From: Oidiodendron maius Zn
Taxonomy: Eukaryota; Ascomycota; Leotiomycetes; Myxotrichaceae
Direction: 5' to 3'
Assembly: GCA_000827325.1 (NCBI GenBank)
Contig: KN832888.1
Span: forward strand, 596,069 to 660,068
Length of the DNA: 64,000 nucleotides
A model generated the notes under the pieces. That model ran no database searches, was not told where the DNA came from, and saw only the letters and a list, made by a program, of their open reading frames with translations. The translations under genes and the position numbers were made by a program. Shown one piece after another: positions 1-11,714 of this stretch (positions within the stretch are counted from its first letter, which is position 1; each line of letters starts with the position of its first letter).

Positions 1-46
1 GCATCCTTTCCCTACTTCTCTCAAACTCTCTCTTACGTTCTACTAG

Positions 47-469
47 TATGGTTGGCGGGAATCATCCTCGGCCGTGATGTAGGCCTTGCCATTTCGGCCA
101 TCTACTACCGCTGGATCTCGCTCCCACCCCCGAAGACATTCAGGCGGTACTGGGACTTCTCGTTACCCTCTGCTGAGGTACGGCCTACTACTATCAGCAA
201 GGTTAACACTGCCCTGCAGCTTGCCTTAATTGGTGCCACTACAGCGATGCCGCTCATTACAATTGATTTAGGCTCGGCGATGACAGCTATGCAGTGGGTC
301 TTTATTTAATGTAAACAAATTTTTTAACATGCTGACCAGGAACAGGTATTTGGTGGCTACGACGACAGTATGGAGCGGAGCAAGCTATTTGTACTCTAAA
401 GATGCAGTCAAAATTCTAAACCAAGAAGATGGGAAGAAACTGACGCCGCCAAAGGGTAAGGAGAGATAA
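47..469 (+). CDS. CRD1: Cardiolipin synthase, C-terminal part (5' end outside window)
   Basis: The protein joins CDP-diacylglycerol to phosphatidylglycerol to make cardiolipin in the mitochondrial inner membrane. Visible exons are about 47-293 and 346-469. The first begins after a pyrimidine-rich acceptor (…ctactag) and reads WLAGIILGRDVGLAIS, followed by a conserved stretch containing KTFRRYWDFS and RPTTISKVNTALQL, typical of the C-terminal half of eukaryotic cardiolipin synthases. A donor GTGGGT at 294 and an acceptor ending at 345 restore MQ-YLVATTTVWSGASYLYS and the frame ends at TAA 467-469. The CDP-alcohol phosphotransferase active-site motif lies upstream of the window and cannot be checked. 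The sequence from 1 to 46 is probably intron, but it is also open in frame, so the exon start is approximate. The identity is confident from the ILGRDV and ISKVNTA blocks. Confidence 0.85.
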
Positions 470-702
470 AATGTATAACATATTGGTGTAATATTACAAC
501 TATAACATCCAGCACACGGCTCAGAACAAGGACTGTAAATAAGTTCATTTTTCATACTAGATATCTATGGTTACATTTAAACCTCTTGCTTAGTATACAG
601 GCATGATAGTACAATGCAGCCATGACTTTCCTGTCGTAAACGCCGCATCCTGTCCCACGGCGCCTTAAAACATTGAAGCAACATACTAGAGAAATAACCT
701 AA

Positions 703-2856
703 CTATTGTCCGGCATACTGCAATTTTCGGGCTTGGATATCTTCGAGAGCTACGGCCTTTGCTGCCGAGCGGTTCTTATCTTGAACGTAGGCCAAGAGTC
801 TAAGGCATCCCGCTGGTGTCATGCCTTCGATTCGACGAGCCTGCCCGACAGATTCTGGCCTTGTGGCTCCCAATACTGTCTTTTCGTGCATGGAGAGGCC
901 AAATATCTGATCATATTCTAGATCCAAGGGTAGCCTGAGACTCTCGTCTTTTTCAAAGACTTTTATGTCCGCCTGCTGCTGTTCAACATACGGGGCGTAG
1001 ACTGCTTCAATCCCCACCCTACTCCGAATTTTGGCTGGATATCTCATGATTTCTGGAACTCTAGTACCGACAGTGTCGATGGTGACTCCCGCTAGACGAA
1101 GCACATCATACGCGCTTCTTACCGTTGTATCATTTGCAACCTTAAATCCATCCCTAATCCAGCTTGGTGGAGTGGCAGTGTGATTCAAAAGCGTGGTCTT
1201 GAGTTCATCCATTTGCGTAACCTCATCCATGAAGGCAGACCATCGCTTATCTCCTACTGTGCCAGCTGATCGGCCCTTTGCCGTTAGTCTAAGATCCGCA
1301 TTGTCTGCTCGGGCGCTCATTCGATACTCGCTGCGGGAGGTGAACATCCTATATGGCTCAGAAACTCCCTTCGTAATCAAATCGTCAATCATAATTCCGA
1401 TGTAGCCATCACCTCTAGATAAAATAATTGGTTCTTTGGACTGAGACGCCAGTCCAGCGTTAATCCCAGCAATGATGCCCTGCGCCGCCGCCTCTTCATA
1501 TCCAGTAGTTCCGTTAATCTGCCCAGCCAAATACAATCCGCCTATGGCTTTCGTCTCCAAGGTAGCTTTTAAGCTCCTCGGATCCACATAGTCATACTCG
1601 ACTCCATAACCAGCTTGCAACATGGTCACGTTTTCAAGACCTCTTATAGTCCGCAGAAGCCGCTCCTGAGCGTCAGCAGGAATGGTCATCGAGATACCAT
1701 TGGGATAAATGACGTCGTTATCGAAACCTTCAGGCTCTAACCAGACGATGTGCCTAGGTCGGTCAGAGAACCGAATGACTTTTGACTCCAATGACGGGCA
1801 GTATCGAGGCCCTTTAACAGTTTCTCTAATATGGACAGATTTGTCAAGATTAGCTCTGACGATATCATGAGATGCCCCGTTTGTGTATGTGGCGTAACAT
1901 AGCAATTGCTCCTGTACAGAAACTGTTTCATTAAGATAGCTGAAAGGGCTGGGGGGATCATCGCCCGTATGCGGTTCGAGTATATCGAAATTAATAGAAT
2001 TCTTGGCTAGACGAGGAGGGGTTCCCGTCTTCAATCGGCCGAGCTGGAAACCCGCATCTCTCAATGATTTGCTTAAGCCAAACGTAGCAGCCTCGCCCAT
2101 TCGACCGGAAGGGAAAGACTCAAGGCCTATATGGATCTCGCCGCCAAGGAATGTTCCGGTGGTAATTACGACCTGGTTGGTGGGAATTATCTCTCCAGAT
2201 TCCAATCGCACTCCTGTGATCTTTCCATGCAGACTTTGCGCATCATCTTTAGAGACAATGATATCTGCCACGCTTCCTGCTATAATCGACAGGTTTGGAT
2301 AAGACTCCAATTCCTCTCGCATGTATTTTTTGTAGAGACTTCGATCGATTTGTGCGCGAGGCCCCTTTCCAATGATTAGCCTTCAGTCATTCAATCTATT
2401 TGTGCATACGTACCCAAACTGCCGGCCCCTTCTTCCGGTTCAGCACTTTAAACTGCACACCGGCTTTGTCTATAATACGACCAGCAACGCCATCCAAAGC
2501 ATCAATTTCTCTCAGCATTGTTCCCTTTCCGATCCCGCCAAAGCTGGGATTGCAAGAGCAGACTCCTAGATTGTCGAGTTTCGGAGTGATGAGCGCCGTT
2601 TTTGCTCCAGCGCGGGCGGCGCCAGCGCATGCCTCAGATCCAGCATGACCACCGCCAATGACAACGACATCGTACGGTCTAGCAAATAAAGCTTTAGCAG
2701 CGAACACACGAAAGCATAAGGATATCTCTACCTGACATAAGGAGAAGAAGCTATATCAGCAAAATTTCTCGCCTGCCGCGGGACGCCTGCTCGAGAATAG
2801 ACTCCCAAATACGTAGACTTTAGTCTACTGCGACCAAGGGCATATGTTCGATTCAT
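703..2856 (-). CDS. MTO1: Mitochondrial tRNA uridine-5-carboxymethylaminomethyl enzyme, MnmG/GidA family
   Basis: With an MnmE/MSS1 partner, this family modifies the wobble uridine of some mitochondrial tRNAs. Exons are 2856-2732, 2678-2414 and 2364-703, giving 683 residues. The start at 2856 is chosen because its exon encodes a basic leader ([13 protein letters not shown]…) typical of mitochondrial import and splices in frame to [17 protein letters not shown], the FAD-binding dinucleotide motif at about residues 50-58. The second splice restores the family sequence [21 protein letters not shown]. Downstream blocks such as [15 protein letters not shown] and [16 protein letters not shown] match the MnmG family. 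The introns are 53 and 49 nt. The gene is convergent with CRD1, with about 230 nt between stops. Confidence 0.93.
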
Positions 2857-3751
2857 AATGGCATGTTTGGAGTAAAGAGACACGTTGCTGTCGTCTCTAA
2901 TCAGTAATGTTCATGTCGTCGCCGATTTTTTTGATGCAGGTCGCGACTAATCAGAGCAGACCCATGCATTGGCGTCTCGGCTGGTAAATCAGTCAGTTTG
3001 GCGAGCCGGCCATCTTTAAAAGGTTATGTAGCTTTGCAAAGAAAAACGGAGATGGAAGGTGGAAAATTACGTGGAAGATTGTGCTATCATAAATTTAATA
3101 TACTCTAAACTCACTGCTCATCCTTCTTCGATTATATAGTCTCTAGAGCGGAATTACCACCGGGTGGTCCACGGCCGAGGTTGATAAAGAACAGGAAGCG
3201 GTGGGTTATTTCCCCATGTTGACGAAAATGCTCAATATTACCAGCACAAGACAGATTGGAAGAAAATATTGTCTGCGCTCACAATTTTCAGTGGCTTATA
3301 TTTTTTTCCTCTCCTAGCTTGGCGTTATTGATCACGATAGTAAAGAAACATCTACATGTCATAAATATTTCATCACGTTCAACTCCTTAATTTCTATCCT
3401 CTTTTCATTACGCATACGCTCGTTGCCAGTATCACTGTCATCCACCAAACCCGGAAGGGTTGGAACAGAAAGAAGACTTTTGCAGAAAGTGCAGTGAATG
3501 GTCGTAGACCGAACAAAAGAAATTATAAAGATCGTGAGGCTTAAAGCCACTTGCAAAGATAAGCCATTTACAGGACTATTGGTCGACCAACTCAAGTCAG
3601 AGTGCTTATACCACGAAGATATCCACCAGACACAATGGAATAGCGACGATTTCTTCGCGGCAAAGGGTTCAATCTCAACGCCAGTTGTTTGAAAATCGTG
3701 ATGATATGCCAGATCTATATCAAGATCCCATAACGCTGCTATGCATACCAT
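2857..3751. other. Intergenic, MTO1 promoter side
   Basis: About 0.9 kb between the MTO1 start and the EDC1 stop, both on the minus strand. It should hold the EDC1 3' UTR and the MTO1 promoter. A 130-codon minus-strand reading frame at 3359-3751 follows directly after EDC1 but has no recognisable motif and is probably 3' UTR. I see no RNA gene or repeat. Confidence 0.5.
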
Positions 3752-5290
3752 TCATTGGAGGTCTCTGCCACCAACATAGCTGGGAACAGATACGGCCGCC
3801 GCAGTTACCCTGCCAATAGCCTGTCCCGGGGTGCTAGAACTCCCTGTTGAGTCCAGTTTTAGAATTTTACGGAGGCTGTCTTCCATTCCCTTAAGATCAC
3901 CAGAATTATTTCCAGACGGAGCGCTATACGGCGATGCAGGAAGTGGAGAACTTGTATCTCGCGTCTGTGTGCTGGTGAAATCATTCGTTTTGGATTGCTG
4001 TCCATAACTTCGAGAAAGCGCGGTTGTGGTTGCAAAATTAGCATTACGATCAGGCGTCTTAGTTGGGGTTCCTGTAGGAGCGACTTCCTGGCGCAGCCCA
4101 GACGATGGCCTTCCTGAAGTCTTAGGAGCATGAGTTGACGATGCCATAAAATCGTGAGAGCCTGGGTAGTTGTTGGGCTGTGCGAATGAAGACATTGGAT
4201 TGCGTCTCGATCCACCGAAATGAGATGAGTTCCGAGTATCAGCCGACGCCGTGGCCGTAGTAGAGGGAACAATGCTACTTCCTCCAAACGGATTGCCCGA
4301 AGAGGATCTTGAAGAGGAGTTTTGAGGACTCGAAAATAGATAGGCTTTTAATGCCTCAGAGGTTGACGTTGCTTGGCCCCCTTTCATTAAAGTGTCACTA
4401 GAAGTTTGCTGGAGCTGTGAGCGGGCAGCATTAATGCGTTCGGTGTACGGTGTAGAAAATGCCGGTCCAAACGGCGTACCTGGACTAGGAGAACCATCCA
4501 ACTCCATGGTAAATATGCCACTCGAAGACAGTTTACTAGCATGTCGAGGACGAGTCTGGCTCGTAGAAGCTGGAGGAGTCTGGCTTGCACGCAGGGATTC
4601 GGTAGGAGGGTGGAACGGCCCAGAAGCTGCAACTGTTGTTTGAGAGGAGCTAGCACTGCGTGCCCTAGCCTTCTCCTCCCGGTCTGCTCTGAAAAAGATA
4701 TCCAAGGGAGACTCCTCGCGGTGAAATTGGAGATTGGACATGGGCAGTGGTGGTGGAGTCGTCGAGTCAGGCGAGGATGGCTCCTTTAATGGCTTGAGGC
4801 CCTTGATTCCAGGCGACTCGGGGACGGATTTGGAATAGAAACTGGGAATTGGCAAAGCCGATGGAGCAGGCGACGCATGGAAAGTTGGGCCAGCATATGC
4901 TGTTGTTGATGGAGTGGATATGGGCTTCGCGGACAAGACCGCGTCAGTGCTCTGGGCTGTTGTGGATGGGGTACTATGACTTATTCGTCCAGTGGCAGCT
5001 GGAGATGTCATTACGTTTTTAGACTTCTTTTTGCGTGGCTTCTGTTTCGATCCAGTCTCTTGAGCACTCGAGATTGTCTTGTTTTGAGGAAGCTGGCCAT
5101 TATCCCGGCGGGGTGTTCGAGGAGGTGTGCTAGGCTGCACGGAATAATCCATTGCAGACTGAGAGACTTGCGCTTGAGCTTGGAGGCTGAGATGATGTGG
5201 ATTTTGAGGGTGATTCGGCAATGTCACATTCGGTGGCATTGCTGCGCTTCTTGTATGGCGATGTCCTTTTGGATGGACCACAGTAGACAT
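3752..5290 (-). CDS. EDC1: Edc1-type mRNA decapping activator (disordered protein)
   Basis: A single exon encodes 512 residues rich in Ser, Thr, Pro and Gln with no folded domain that I recognise. The informative part is a short linear motif at residues 132-151: YAG, then a phenylalanine, SPxP, and LPIPSF. This is the arrangement known from Edc1/Edc2-type activators, where YAG touches Dcp2 and the LPxP element binds the EVH1 pocket of Dcp1 to promote cap hydrolysis in the cytoplasm. A basic patch with PRKKKSK lies at about residues 85-91. The C-terminal half contains low-complexity repeats and one short predicted helix (GMEDSLRKILKL). The start ATG at 5290 begins MSTVVHPKGHRHTRSAA. The function rests on the motif alone, so the family is likely and the orthology to yeast Edc1 is inferred. 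Confidence 0.72.
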   Translation of the reverse strand: MSTVVHPKGHRHTRSAAMPPNVTLPNHPQNPHHLSLQAQAQVSQSAMDYSVQPSTPPRTPRRDNGQLPQNKTISSAQETGSKQKPRKKKSKNVMTSPAATGRISHSTPSTTAQSTDAVLSAKPISTPSTTAYAGPTFHASPAPSALPIPSFYSKSVPESPGIKGLKPLKEPSSPDSTTPPPLPMSNLQFHREESPLDIFFRADREEKARARSASSSQTTVAASGPFHPPTESLRASQTPPASTSQTRPRHASKLSSSGIFTMELDGSPSPGTPFGPAFSTPYTERINAARSQLQQTSSDTLMKGGQATSTSEALKAYLFSSPQNSSSRSSSGNPFGGSSIVPSTTATASADTRNSSHFGGSRRNPMSSFAQPNNYPGSHDFMASSTHAPKTSGRPSSGLRQEVAPTGTPTKTPDRNANFATTTALSRSYGQQSKTNDFTSTQTRDTSSPLPASPYSAPSGNNSGDLKGMEDSLRKILKLDSTGSSSTPGQAIGRVTAAAVSVPSYVGGRDLQ

Positions 5291-5946
5291 GTCCTCCTTG
5301 GCTTATAAATAAGCAGCCGCAGAAGAATCGCGAGAAGTGATATAGAAAGAAAAAAATTCACGCTGAAAGTTGTCAAACGCCAAGGAGGTGGAGGAGGGAG
5401 AGAAGGAGACGGGTGAGCGGGTGGAGGAGGAGGTGGTGGTTTGTCTAAGGGTATGGAGGGGGTCGATCACTCCAGGAGGTTCGTAGTATTTGATAGTTTT
5501 GATTTGTGATGGAGAGTATTTGAGAGATATCGAGGGGTCCGAGTGATTTGTTCATTGTTGGGGTCGTTGTATGACGAGGAGAATACCTGTTGGCAAAGGC
5601 AGAGAGTGAGCTGGTTGCTCGTGGAGGCTGTACACTATCAAAGGCGGGAAACTACCGCATTAGCCACAACAGGCTCCCGTACCTGGCTGGCTGTGGATGA
5701 CCCACCGCGAAACCAAACCTCACAGCCTCTCGCAATATGACTTTCTAGCAACGACATCTGCTCCCACTCTTGGCAAACTTTAAAGTCTTGTTTCTGGTGT
5801 ATTTGAGCTCGCCAGCGCAAACCCGCCCGTCCGACCGTTTCTCTAGCCTTCCTATCTCCCTTCTAGAGTCAGCGGTCGTACGCTTGCCCCTCCAAATAAC
5901 CATCATCTAGCTGCAACATCCACCCTACTACTATAGCTATAGCACC
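5291..5946. promoter_or_regulatory. Divergent promoter of EDC1 and RBX1
   Basis: 656 nt between two divergent start codons. A purine-rich tract at about 5381-5440 on the plus strand becomes a pyrimidine-rich stretch in the EDC1 sense direction, as often seen upstream of fungal genes. The RBX1 start has the favourable context CACCATGG. No other gene is visible. Confidence 0.5.
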
Positions 5947-6473
<527 letters not shown>

Positions 6474-6851
6474 GATAGTAGGCGGACAAAACGCGCTATC
6501 ATGAGATACGACAATGAATATTTATAAGAGCGCAAAGAGAATGAAGAAGGGCCTACCATAAAGGTTTCTCGGGTCTCATTGCATCGCGGCTTTGATGCTG
6601 CATAATGGCGCAGGAAGGGAACATCTCACAGGACGGCGTTTGTAACGGACTAGCTACCCTGGAGAGGTATTTTCTAGGTGAATCAAGGACGTCTCCAAGC
6701 CGATTCACGTAGACTTGCAGCACCTATGACCAACATCACAAGCCATTCCACATTATCCTATTGAATCATGGATATCTCGCCCTCTAAGCATTTTCAAAGG
6801 TATTTGCAATCCATATGACGCCAGAAACTCCTTATGATTTGTGCCCACCCA
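6474..6851. other. Intergenic between convergent RBX1 and SPC1
   Basis: 378 nt between two stop codons, presumably both 3' UTRs. I see no gene, repeat or RNA structure worth naming. Confidence 0.5.
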
Positions 6852-7215
6852 TCAGCTCAGAAACTGCCCGTCCAGTTGGATCTTAGGAGGCGGGATCGTA
6901 CTTCCTCCAAATGGTAGCCATCTCACTGGGCTTCGATTAAAGAAGGGCCACGCTGGCGTGATGACGAGGAAGACCAAGGCCGATCCGCCCAACTCAACGA
7001 ATAGGGCTAGTTTTATGTCCTGGAGGACATAGCCAATGCCAAATGCAACAACCTAAGGAGAGGTTAGTTCTCAACCAGCTGGCTCGACTTGGGATAGTGC
7101 CCACTCCGACTACCGCAAGCAGTACAGTCGACAAGAGTTCTGCCAATTTTTGCCCTTCAAAATCAATCTGTCCCTCCGCAACATCTCTGACTTTCTCCAG
7201 TAGTTGATCGGCCAT
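6852..7215 (-). CDS. SPC1: Signal peptidase complex subunit 1 (SPC12 family)
   Basis: A small non-catalytic ER membrane subunit of signal peptidase. Exons 7215-7105 and 7052-6852 give 103 residues. Exon 1 reads MADQLLEKVRDVAEGQIDF and then a hydrophobic segment ending LLAVVG. The 52-nt intron splices in phase 0 to VVAFGIGYVLQDIKLALFV, followed by GGSALVFLVITPAWPFFNRSP. Two membrane segments joined by a short loop and the PxWPxFNR ending are diagnostic of the family. The ATG at 7215 is preferred over one at 7245 because the family begins with MADQLL-type sequence. The donor GTGGGC is non-consensus but gives the only conserved junction. Confidence 0.93.
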
Positions 7216-8435
7216 CTTAGGGGTTGGGTGGATGCGAGTGGACAAAATGCTGCACGAGTGGTATTGGAATGCTTGGTTACCTCCGTCTGAGTTGCGATAT
7301 TCTGGCCTCTCGAAAGCATAGTGATCACGTGAGCAACGGTATTACATTCTAACCATAACAGGAATAGTACAAATGGCAGGGAGGCAATCAAGAGGGGCTG
7401 ACATCTTGCTTATGTAAGATCAGATTCTGGATCTGGACTTTCACAGAAACAACATCCCTTTCCCCCGATGAATACTAGTAGAAAGTAGGATTCAGGTCGG
7501 CAAAATTTCCCAATCACAAATTAGGAGCGTCTCCTGTTTCTACAAAACCTTTATAAAGCAGTTTCGTGCTGATGGCGGCCTAGTAGCTCCCTTGGGTTTT
7601 TTTGTATGCGGGTTTTTCCTCGTCTGTGAGCAGGGTTTTCCCGCTATCGCCGCCGACCTCCTCAAAACCTTCTGTCTCGTCCATTCCATTCTCCTACTCA
7701 CAACATACCAAGCAGCCTCATGCTTCCAGCCTGAGACTCTCTCTTTTGACCAATAATCGGATCCAGAAACGCGCACTTGTACACTAGGCGTCTGATCATT
7801 CGCTGCCAGGTCACCCCTTGAGATAACCACGGCGGGTGGTGTCCTCAATTTTCTCCTCACTTGCAATCCCACTCTGCGCTGAGCTCGACGTTCACCGCGA
7901 CACTTCGTGTCTACTTCCTGCCCCCCTACCTGTCCAGAATACATTCGATCTGGTCAAGCTGAGGGCACAATAGTCTCCCAGGTCTTTCCAGTGATCAACC
8001 TCTGTTTCCATCGCCTCGGCGGCTTCCAAACCTAGAAACCACCAAGTTGGCGGGACTCGTACTTCGCCAGTTTTCCTTCGTCCGTCCGCTTCTCGGTCCA
8101 AGGTCCTGGGCCTATTGCGGGGGTGACAAGAAGCCTCCATAACTGGCCTAAATCAATCAGGACATACTTTACACATTGAATCAATATACACTTCATCTCG
8201 AGCAGTGGAGAGCGGCTAGACGACTCGTTCACCAACTCAAAGGAGCTGTACAGGGGCAACCTGTGCAAATCCATCTATCAAATTGACGCCGCTCACGCGG
8301 TGGGCGCTCGTTGCGACCCATCTAATAGTCGAAGGCATATCAAGATATAATATTTGAATCTGCTGTTGCCAACTCGTTTTACCGGAAGGTCTAGCTGTAT
8401 CTCCTAGTTGATCTAGGGTATTGCAAATCGAAGCA
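7216..8435. promoter_or_regulatory. Divergent promoter region of SPC1 and the Mg2+ transporter
   Basis: 1.2 kb without a convincing gene. Reading frames on both strands here lack motifs and splice partners. The stretch contains the palindrome TCACGTGA at 7325-7332 and pyrimidine-rich leader-like sequence before 8436. Confidence 0.45.
7325..7332. promoter_or_regulatory. TCACGTGA E-box upstream of SPC1
   Basis: A perfect eight-base palindrome 110 nt upstream of the SPC1 ATG. CACGTG cores bind bHLH factors such as Cbf1 in fungi. Occupancy here is inferred. Confidence 0.45.
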
Positions 8436-10378
8436 ATGTCTGAGCATGAGGATACCGGTCTTGACACCGGGTACAGCACTCCAGTGCCTGAGTTGGACGA
8501 CCACAGACACCAGTCCGCATCGGTCCAGAGGTCCGCCTCAAGACGAGGCACTGCTGACACCATGGCCAGCACAATGGGACGTAATCCATTCAGCCCAGAC
8601 TTTGGCCGCGTCAACGATAGCTTGATTCAGCCGAGAGTTCGAGATTTCGAAGAAGCAATCGTTGATGAGGAGTCCGGTGGTCCTTCCTCAGCTCATCCAG
8701 GCCGATACTCCCCAACTAGAAGCCGCCGTGGAACGGTGACGACCCTCGACCCTCGGTCACAGTCTCCTCCAAATTCGGTAAAGGCTTTCGCTGACGCCCG
8801 GCGCCGCGAGCGTGATCTCTCAACCACTGATCCAACATCTATGAAGGCCTTTGCCGAAGCTCGACGACATGATGAGCTTGACCTTCACCGCACTATATCG
8901 GGAACCAGTGGCCGAAGCCGTCGTACCAGGCGCTTTACAAATGATAACGATGGGGTCAGTTTTGCCGGGTCTAATAAGTCAGCCGAAGAAGATGTCTGCT
9001 TCCCAATGCATCCTACTACTGATGACGATCTTCAAATTGACTTTGAATATCTTGAAGACTTCATAGCTGAAGAAGAGGACCGTGCTAGGACTCCACCGAA
9101 GGACCAGCCTCAACCACGTATCTTCCATGATCTTCGTACGCAGAAGACCGCACAGTCTCCTACCATCACGGCAAGCGGCGATATTGTCTCGACGGAGTCC
9201 ATGTCGCTGAATGAAAAGAAGAATGAGGATGTTGATCTACGAGAGTCCTACGAGCCTGCTCCCCAAGCAGATACGAACAGGTTCGAATATTTCTCTTCAC
9301 TCGGAGAGTCGACAATACATGCCGCAGAATTTGGTGATCTGATCCTACCCGGAGAGGATATCCGTACACTCTTCACCCTTCCTCAGGGCGAGGAGGAGGA
9401 CGGCGCCTGGTGGCTGAACATGAATAATCCTACAGAAGAGGAGATTCGTGCAATCTGCAAGGCATTCAGAGTCCACCCCTTGACCATCGAGGACATTGGA
9501 ACACAGGAGGCACGGGAGAAGATCGAGCTCTTCCCATCGTACTACTTTGCCTGCTTCCGGTCTTTCCAAGTCCAGGAGGTTGATGATGGGCAGCAGTATG
9601 AACCCTTCAACATTTATGTTGTGGTGTTTCGCCAAGGGACACTTAGCTTCAGCTTCTCGCCGAACTCCCATGCAGCCCATGTGAGGAAGAGGATCACCAT
9701 GCTTAAGGACTATGTAGCTCTAAGTAGTGACTGGATATGCTATGCTCTGATGTTAGTGTTGTTATCTCACAAATCTAGGATTTAGCTGACCTTTACAGTG
9801 ATGACATTGTCGACTCCTTTGCCCCTATTATCACCAATATTGAGCGAGAGACTGATGTTATCGAGGATCAAGTCTTCATTGCGCGTTCTGATGATATGCA
9901 TGCATTTCTGCGGAAGATCGGTGTCGCTCGCAAGAATGTCATGGGCCTAATGAAGCTCTTGGGAGGCAAAGCCGATGTCCTAAAAGGATTTACGAAGCGC
10001 TGCAATGCGAACTATAAGGTCACTCCTCGGATGGATATTGGCCTTTATCTCGGCGACATTCAAGATCACGTCGTCACCATGATGACAAGTTTGGCTCATT
10101 TCGAGAAGATGCTTTCCCGCTCGCACAGCAACTACCTCGCTCAGCTTTCCATCGACAACATCACGCAAGGAAACAATTCCAATAAGGTCCTCAGTAAAAT
10201 TACTCTCCTTGCCTCGATCCTTGTCCCTCTGAATCTGATCTGCGGTATGTTCGGTATGAACGTCGAAGTTCCATTCAAGAATGTCAACAACCTCGCACCA
10301 TTCTTCGGAATCCTTGGCGTGCTGATAGTATTCGTCGTAATCTCTCTTATTGTGGCAAAGAGATTCAGATACATATAA
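8436..10378 (+). CDS. CorA-family magnesium transporter (Alr1/Mnr2 type)
   Basis: A Mg2+ channel/transporter of the plasma or vacuolar membrane. Exons 8436-9751 and 9799-10378 give 631 residues. The N-terminal third is disordered and charged, with a repeated element KAFAxAR at about residues 115 and 136. The soluble CorA domain contains DWICYALIDDIVDSFAP across the splice junction. Two C-terminal membrane segments follow (starting VLSKITLLASILVPLN and APFFGILGVLIVFVV), with the signature GMFGMN between them, and a short basic tail. The ATG at 8436 is the first in the frame. The long cytoplasmic N-terminus and sequence around the GMN motif fit fungal Alr1/Mnr2 proteins rather than mitochondrial Mrs2. 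I cannot decide between the plasma-membrane and vacuolar paralogue. Confidence 0.9.
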
Positions 10379-10873
10379 GAGCCAAGTAATAGATGGCTCT
10401 TGACTAAATTCTGTTCTGAGATTTGTGCTGGCGTGTTACCTGGCGTACTCTACTGCTCTACCAATATTCGTGCATTTCTGTCTCAGTCTTGGGCATATAT
10501 TTCAGAGACCTATTCGAGTCTTTATGAACTCTTGACAGGTTAAGAAACCTCAACGTTGTACGTAAATGCATTGGACGTGGACTACCATATCTCCTTGGTC
10601 CCGGAGTTAGACTTAGAATTAAAGCATTCAACCAAACCTTGTCCCACTATGATATAGTATATGCCACAGTAACAAAGTGGGAACCATTTTGAATGTGAAA
10701 TTCTGTATGTGTAAAATTTATACGGCTTTATCACGTGATAGCCACTTCACTTCAAATGCTATAGGAAGCGTGGCGTTGAGAATTTATCCGGCAACCGCGA
10801 TAAAGCAATCTAAACTCTATACGCAACAGCATAACCACATTACGTTCTATTGAAAACAGACTTGCCTGGCAGT
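10379..10873. promoter_or_regulatory. Intergenic with TIM8 promoter
   Basis: 495 nt holding the 3' UTR of the Mg2+ transporter and the TIM8 promoter. TCACGTGA occurs at 10731-10738, 136 nt before the TIM8 ATG. Nothing else stands out. Confidence 0.5.
10731..10738. promoter_or_regulatory. TCACGTGA E-box upstream of TIM8
   Basis: The same eight-base palindrome as upstream of SPC1, at a comparable distance from the start codon. A bHLH-type binding site is inferred from the motif only. Confidence 0.45.
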
Positions 10874-11281
10874 ATGGATTACACCAATTCGGCCCCTGCA
10901 GGTCTCGACCTCTCGAAGCTCTCGGAAAAAGATAAGCATGAGCTGCAACAGTTTGTCATAAACGAGGCTCAAAAGACCCGCATACAACAGAGTACGTCCC
11001 TCTTTTTCCCTCTATTTCTTGATCTCTAGCTCTCTCCTCTCTCTGGCCTCCGATTAGGATGCTTTTGACTTCAAGAATTTGTTCCTCCTATAACGATGCT
11101 GATAAGTCTGCTCCTAGCTGTCCACACCCTCACAGACACCTGCTGGAAGAAATGCGTGACTGGCACGATCCGGAACGGAAAACTAGACCGGAACGAAGAG
11201 ACATGTGCACAAAATTGCGTTGATCGGTTTCTGGATGCGAATATTACTGTCATCAAACACTTGGAGTCGATGAGGAATTAG
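10874..11281 (+). CDS. TIM8: Mitochondrial intermembrane-space chaperone Tim8
   Basis: Small Tim chaperone that, with Tim13, escorts hydrophobic precursors across the intermembrane space. Exons 10874-10991 and 11118-11281 give 93 residues, the usual size. The twin CX3C motif is complete: C48-WKK-C52 and C69-AQN-C73, which form two disulfides via the Mia40 pathway. The N-terminus ([20 protein letters not shown]) has no cleavable presequence, as expected for the family. The intron is 126 nt and splits codon 40 ([15 protein letters not shown]). The ending [12 protein letters not shown] fits Tim8 better than Tim13, Tim9 or Tim10. Confidence 0.9.
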
Positions 11282-11714
11282 TCGGTTGGGGTTAACTGTC
11301 CATGGGAGAAGGATGCCATTGATTACAGATTGTAGGACAGTGGTTGCTGCAGGTGGAGATAAACATGACTGTCAAAATAACAGGTGGATCTCTGTAAGAG
11401 ATGTGTACGACTATTAGAACTACGATAGAAGGTCTTCACTCTGGCTGGGACAAAATACTTGCATGGGCAAGTTTGGTTCGGGATTGTATGAATATGCAAT
11501 CACAGCATAGCATTCATTACAATCAGGGCTACCGCGATCTTGAGAATGGGCTTGAAAGCACTTTTATGAGCCTTCGGATTGGTATGTATTCATATACGCC
11601 TTGTGAATGCAAGTGAACCCATGTTGGAAGCCTCGTAACCACGAGACCTGCTAGCAAATTCCGTAGCAGAACCGAATATCCGCCCCTCCTTCCACAGTGC
11701 AAATTTCCACGTAT
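11282..11714. other. Intergenic between convergent TIM8 and RPL25
   Basis: 433 nt between stop codons. A 71-codon plus-strand frame at 11401-11616 has no supporting motif. Probably 3' UTR sequence only. Confidence 0.45.

Noticed and set aside
3359-3751. 130-codon minus-strand frame directly downstream of EDC1
   Set aside because: No motif, unusual composition rich in Cys and Trp, no ATG context or splice partner. More likely 3' UTR.
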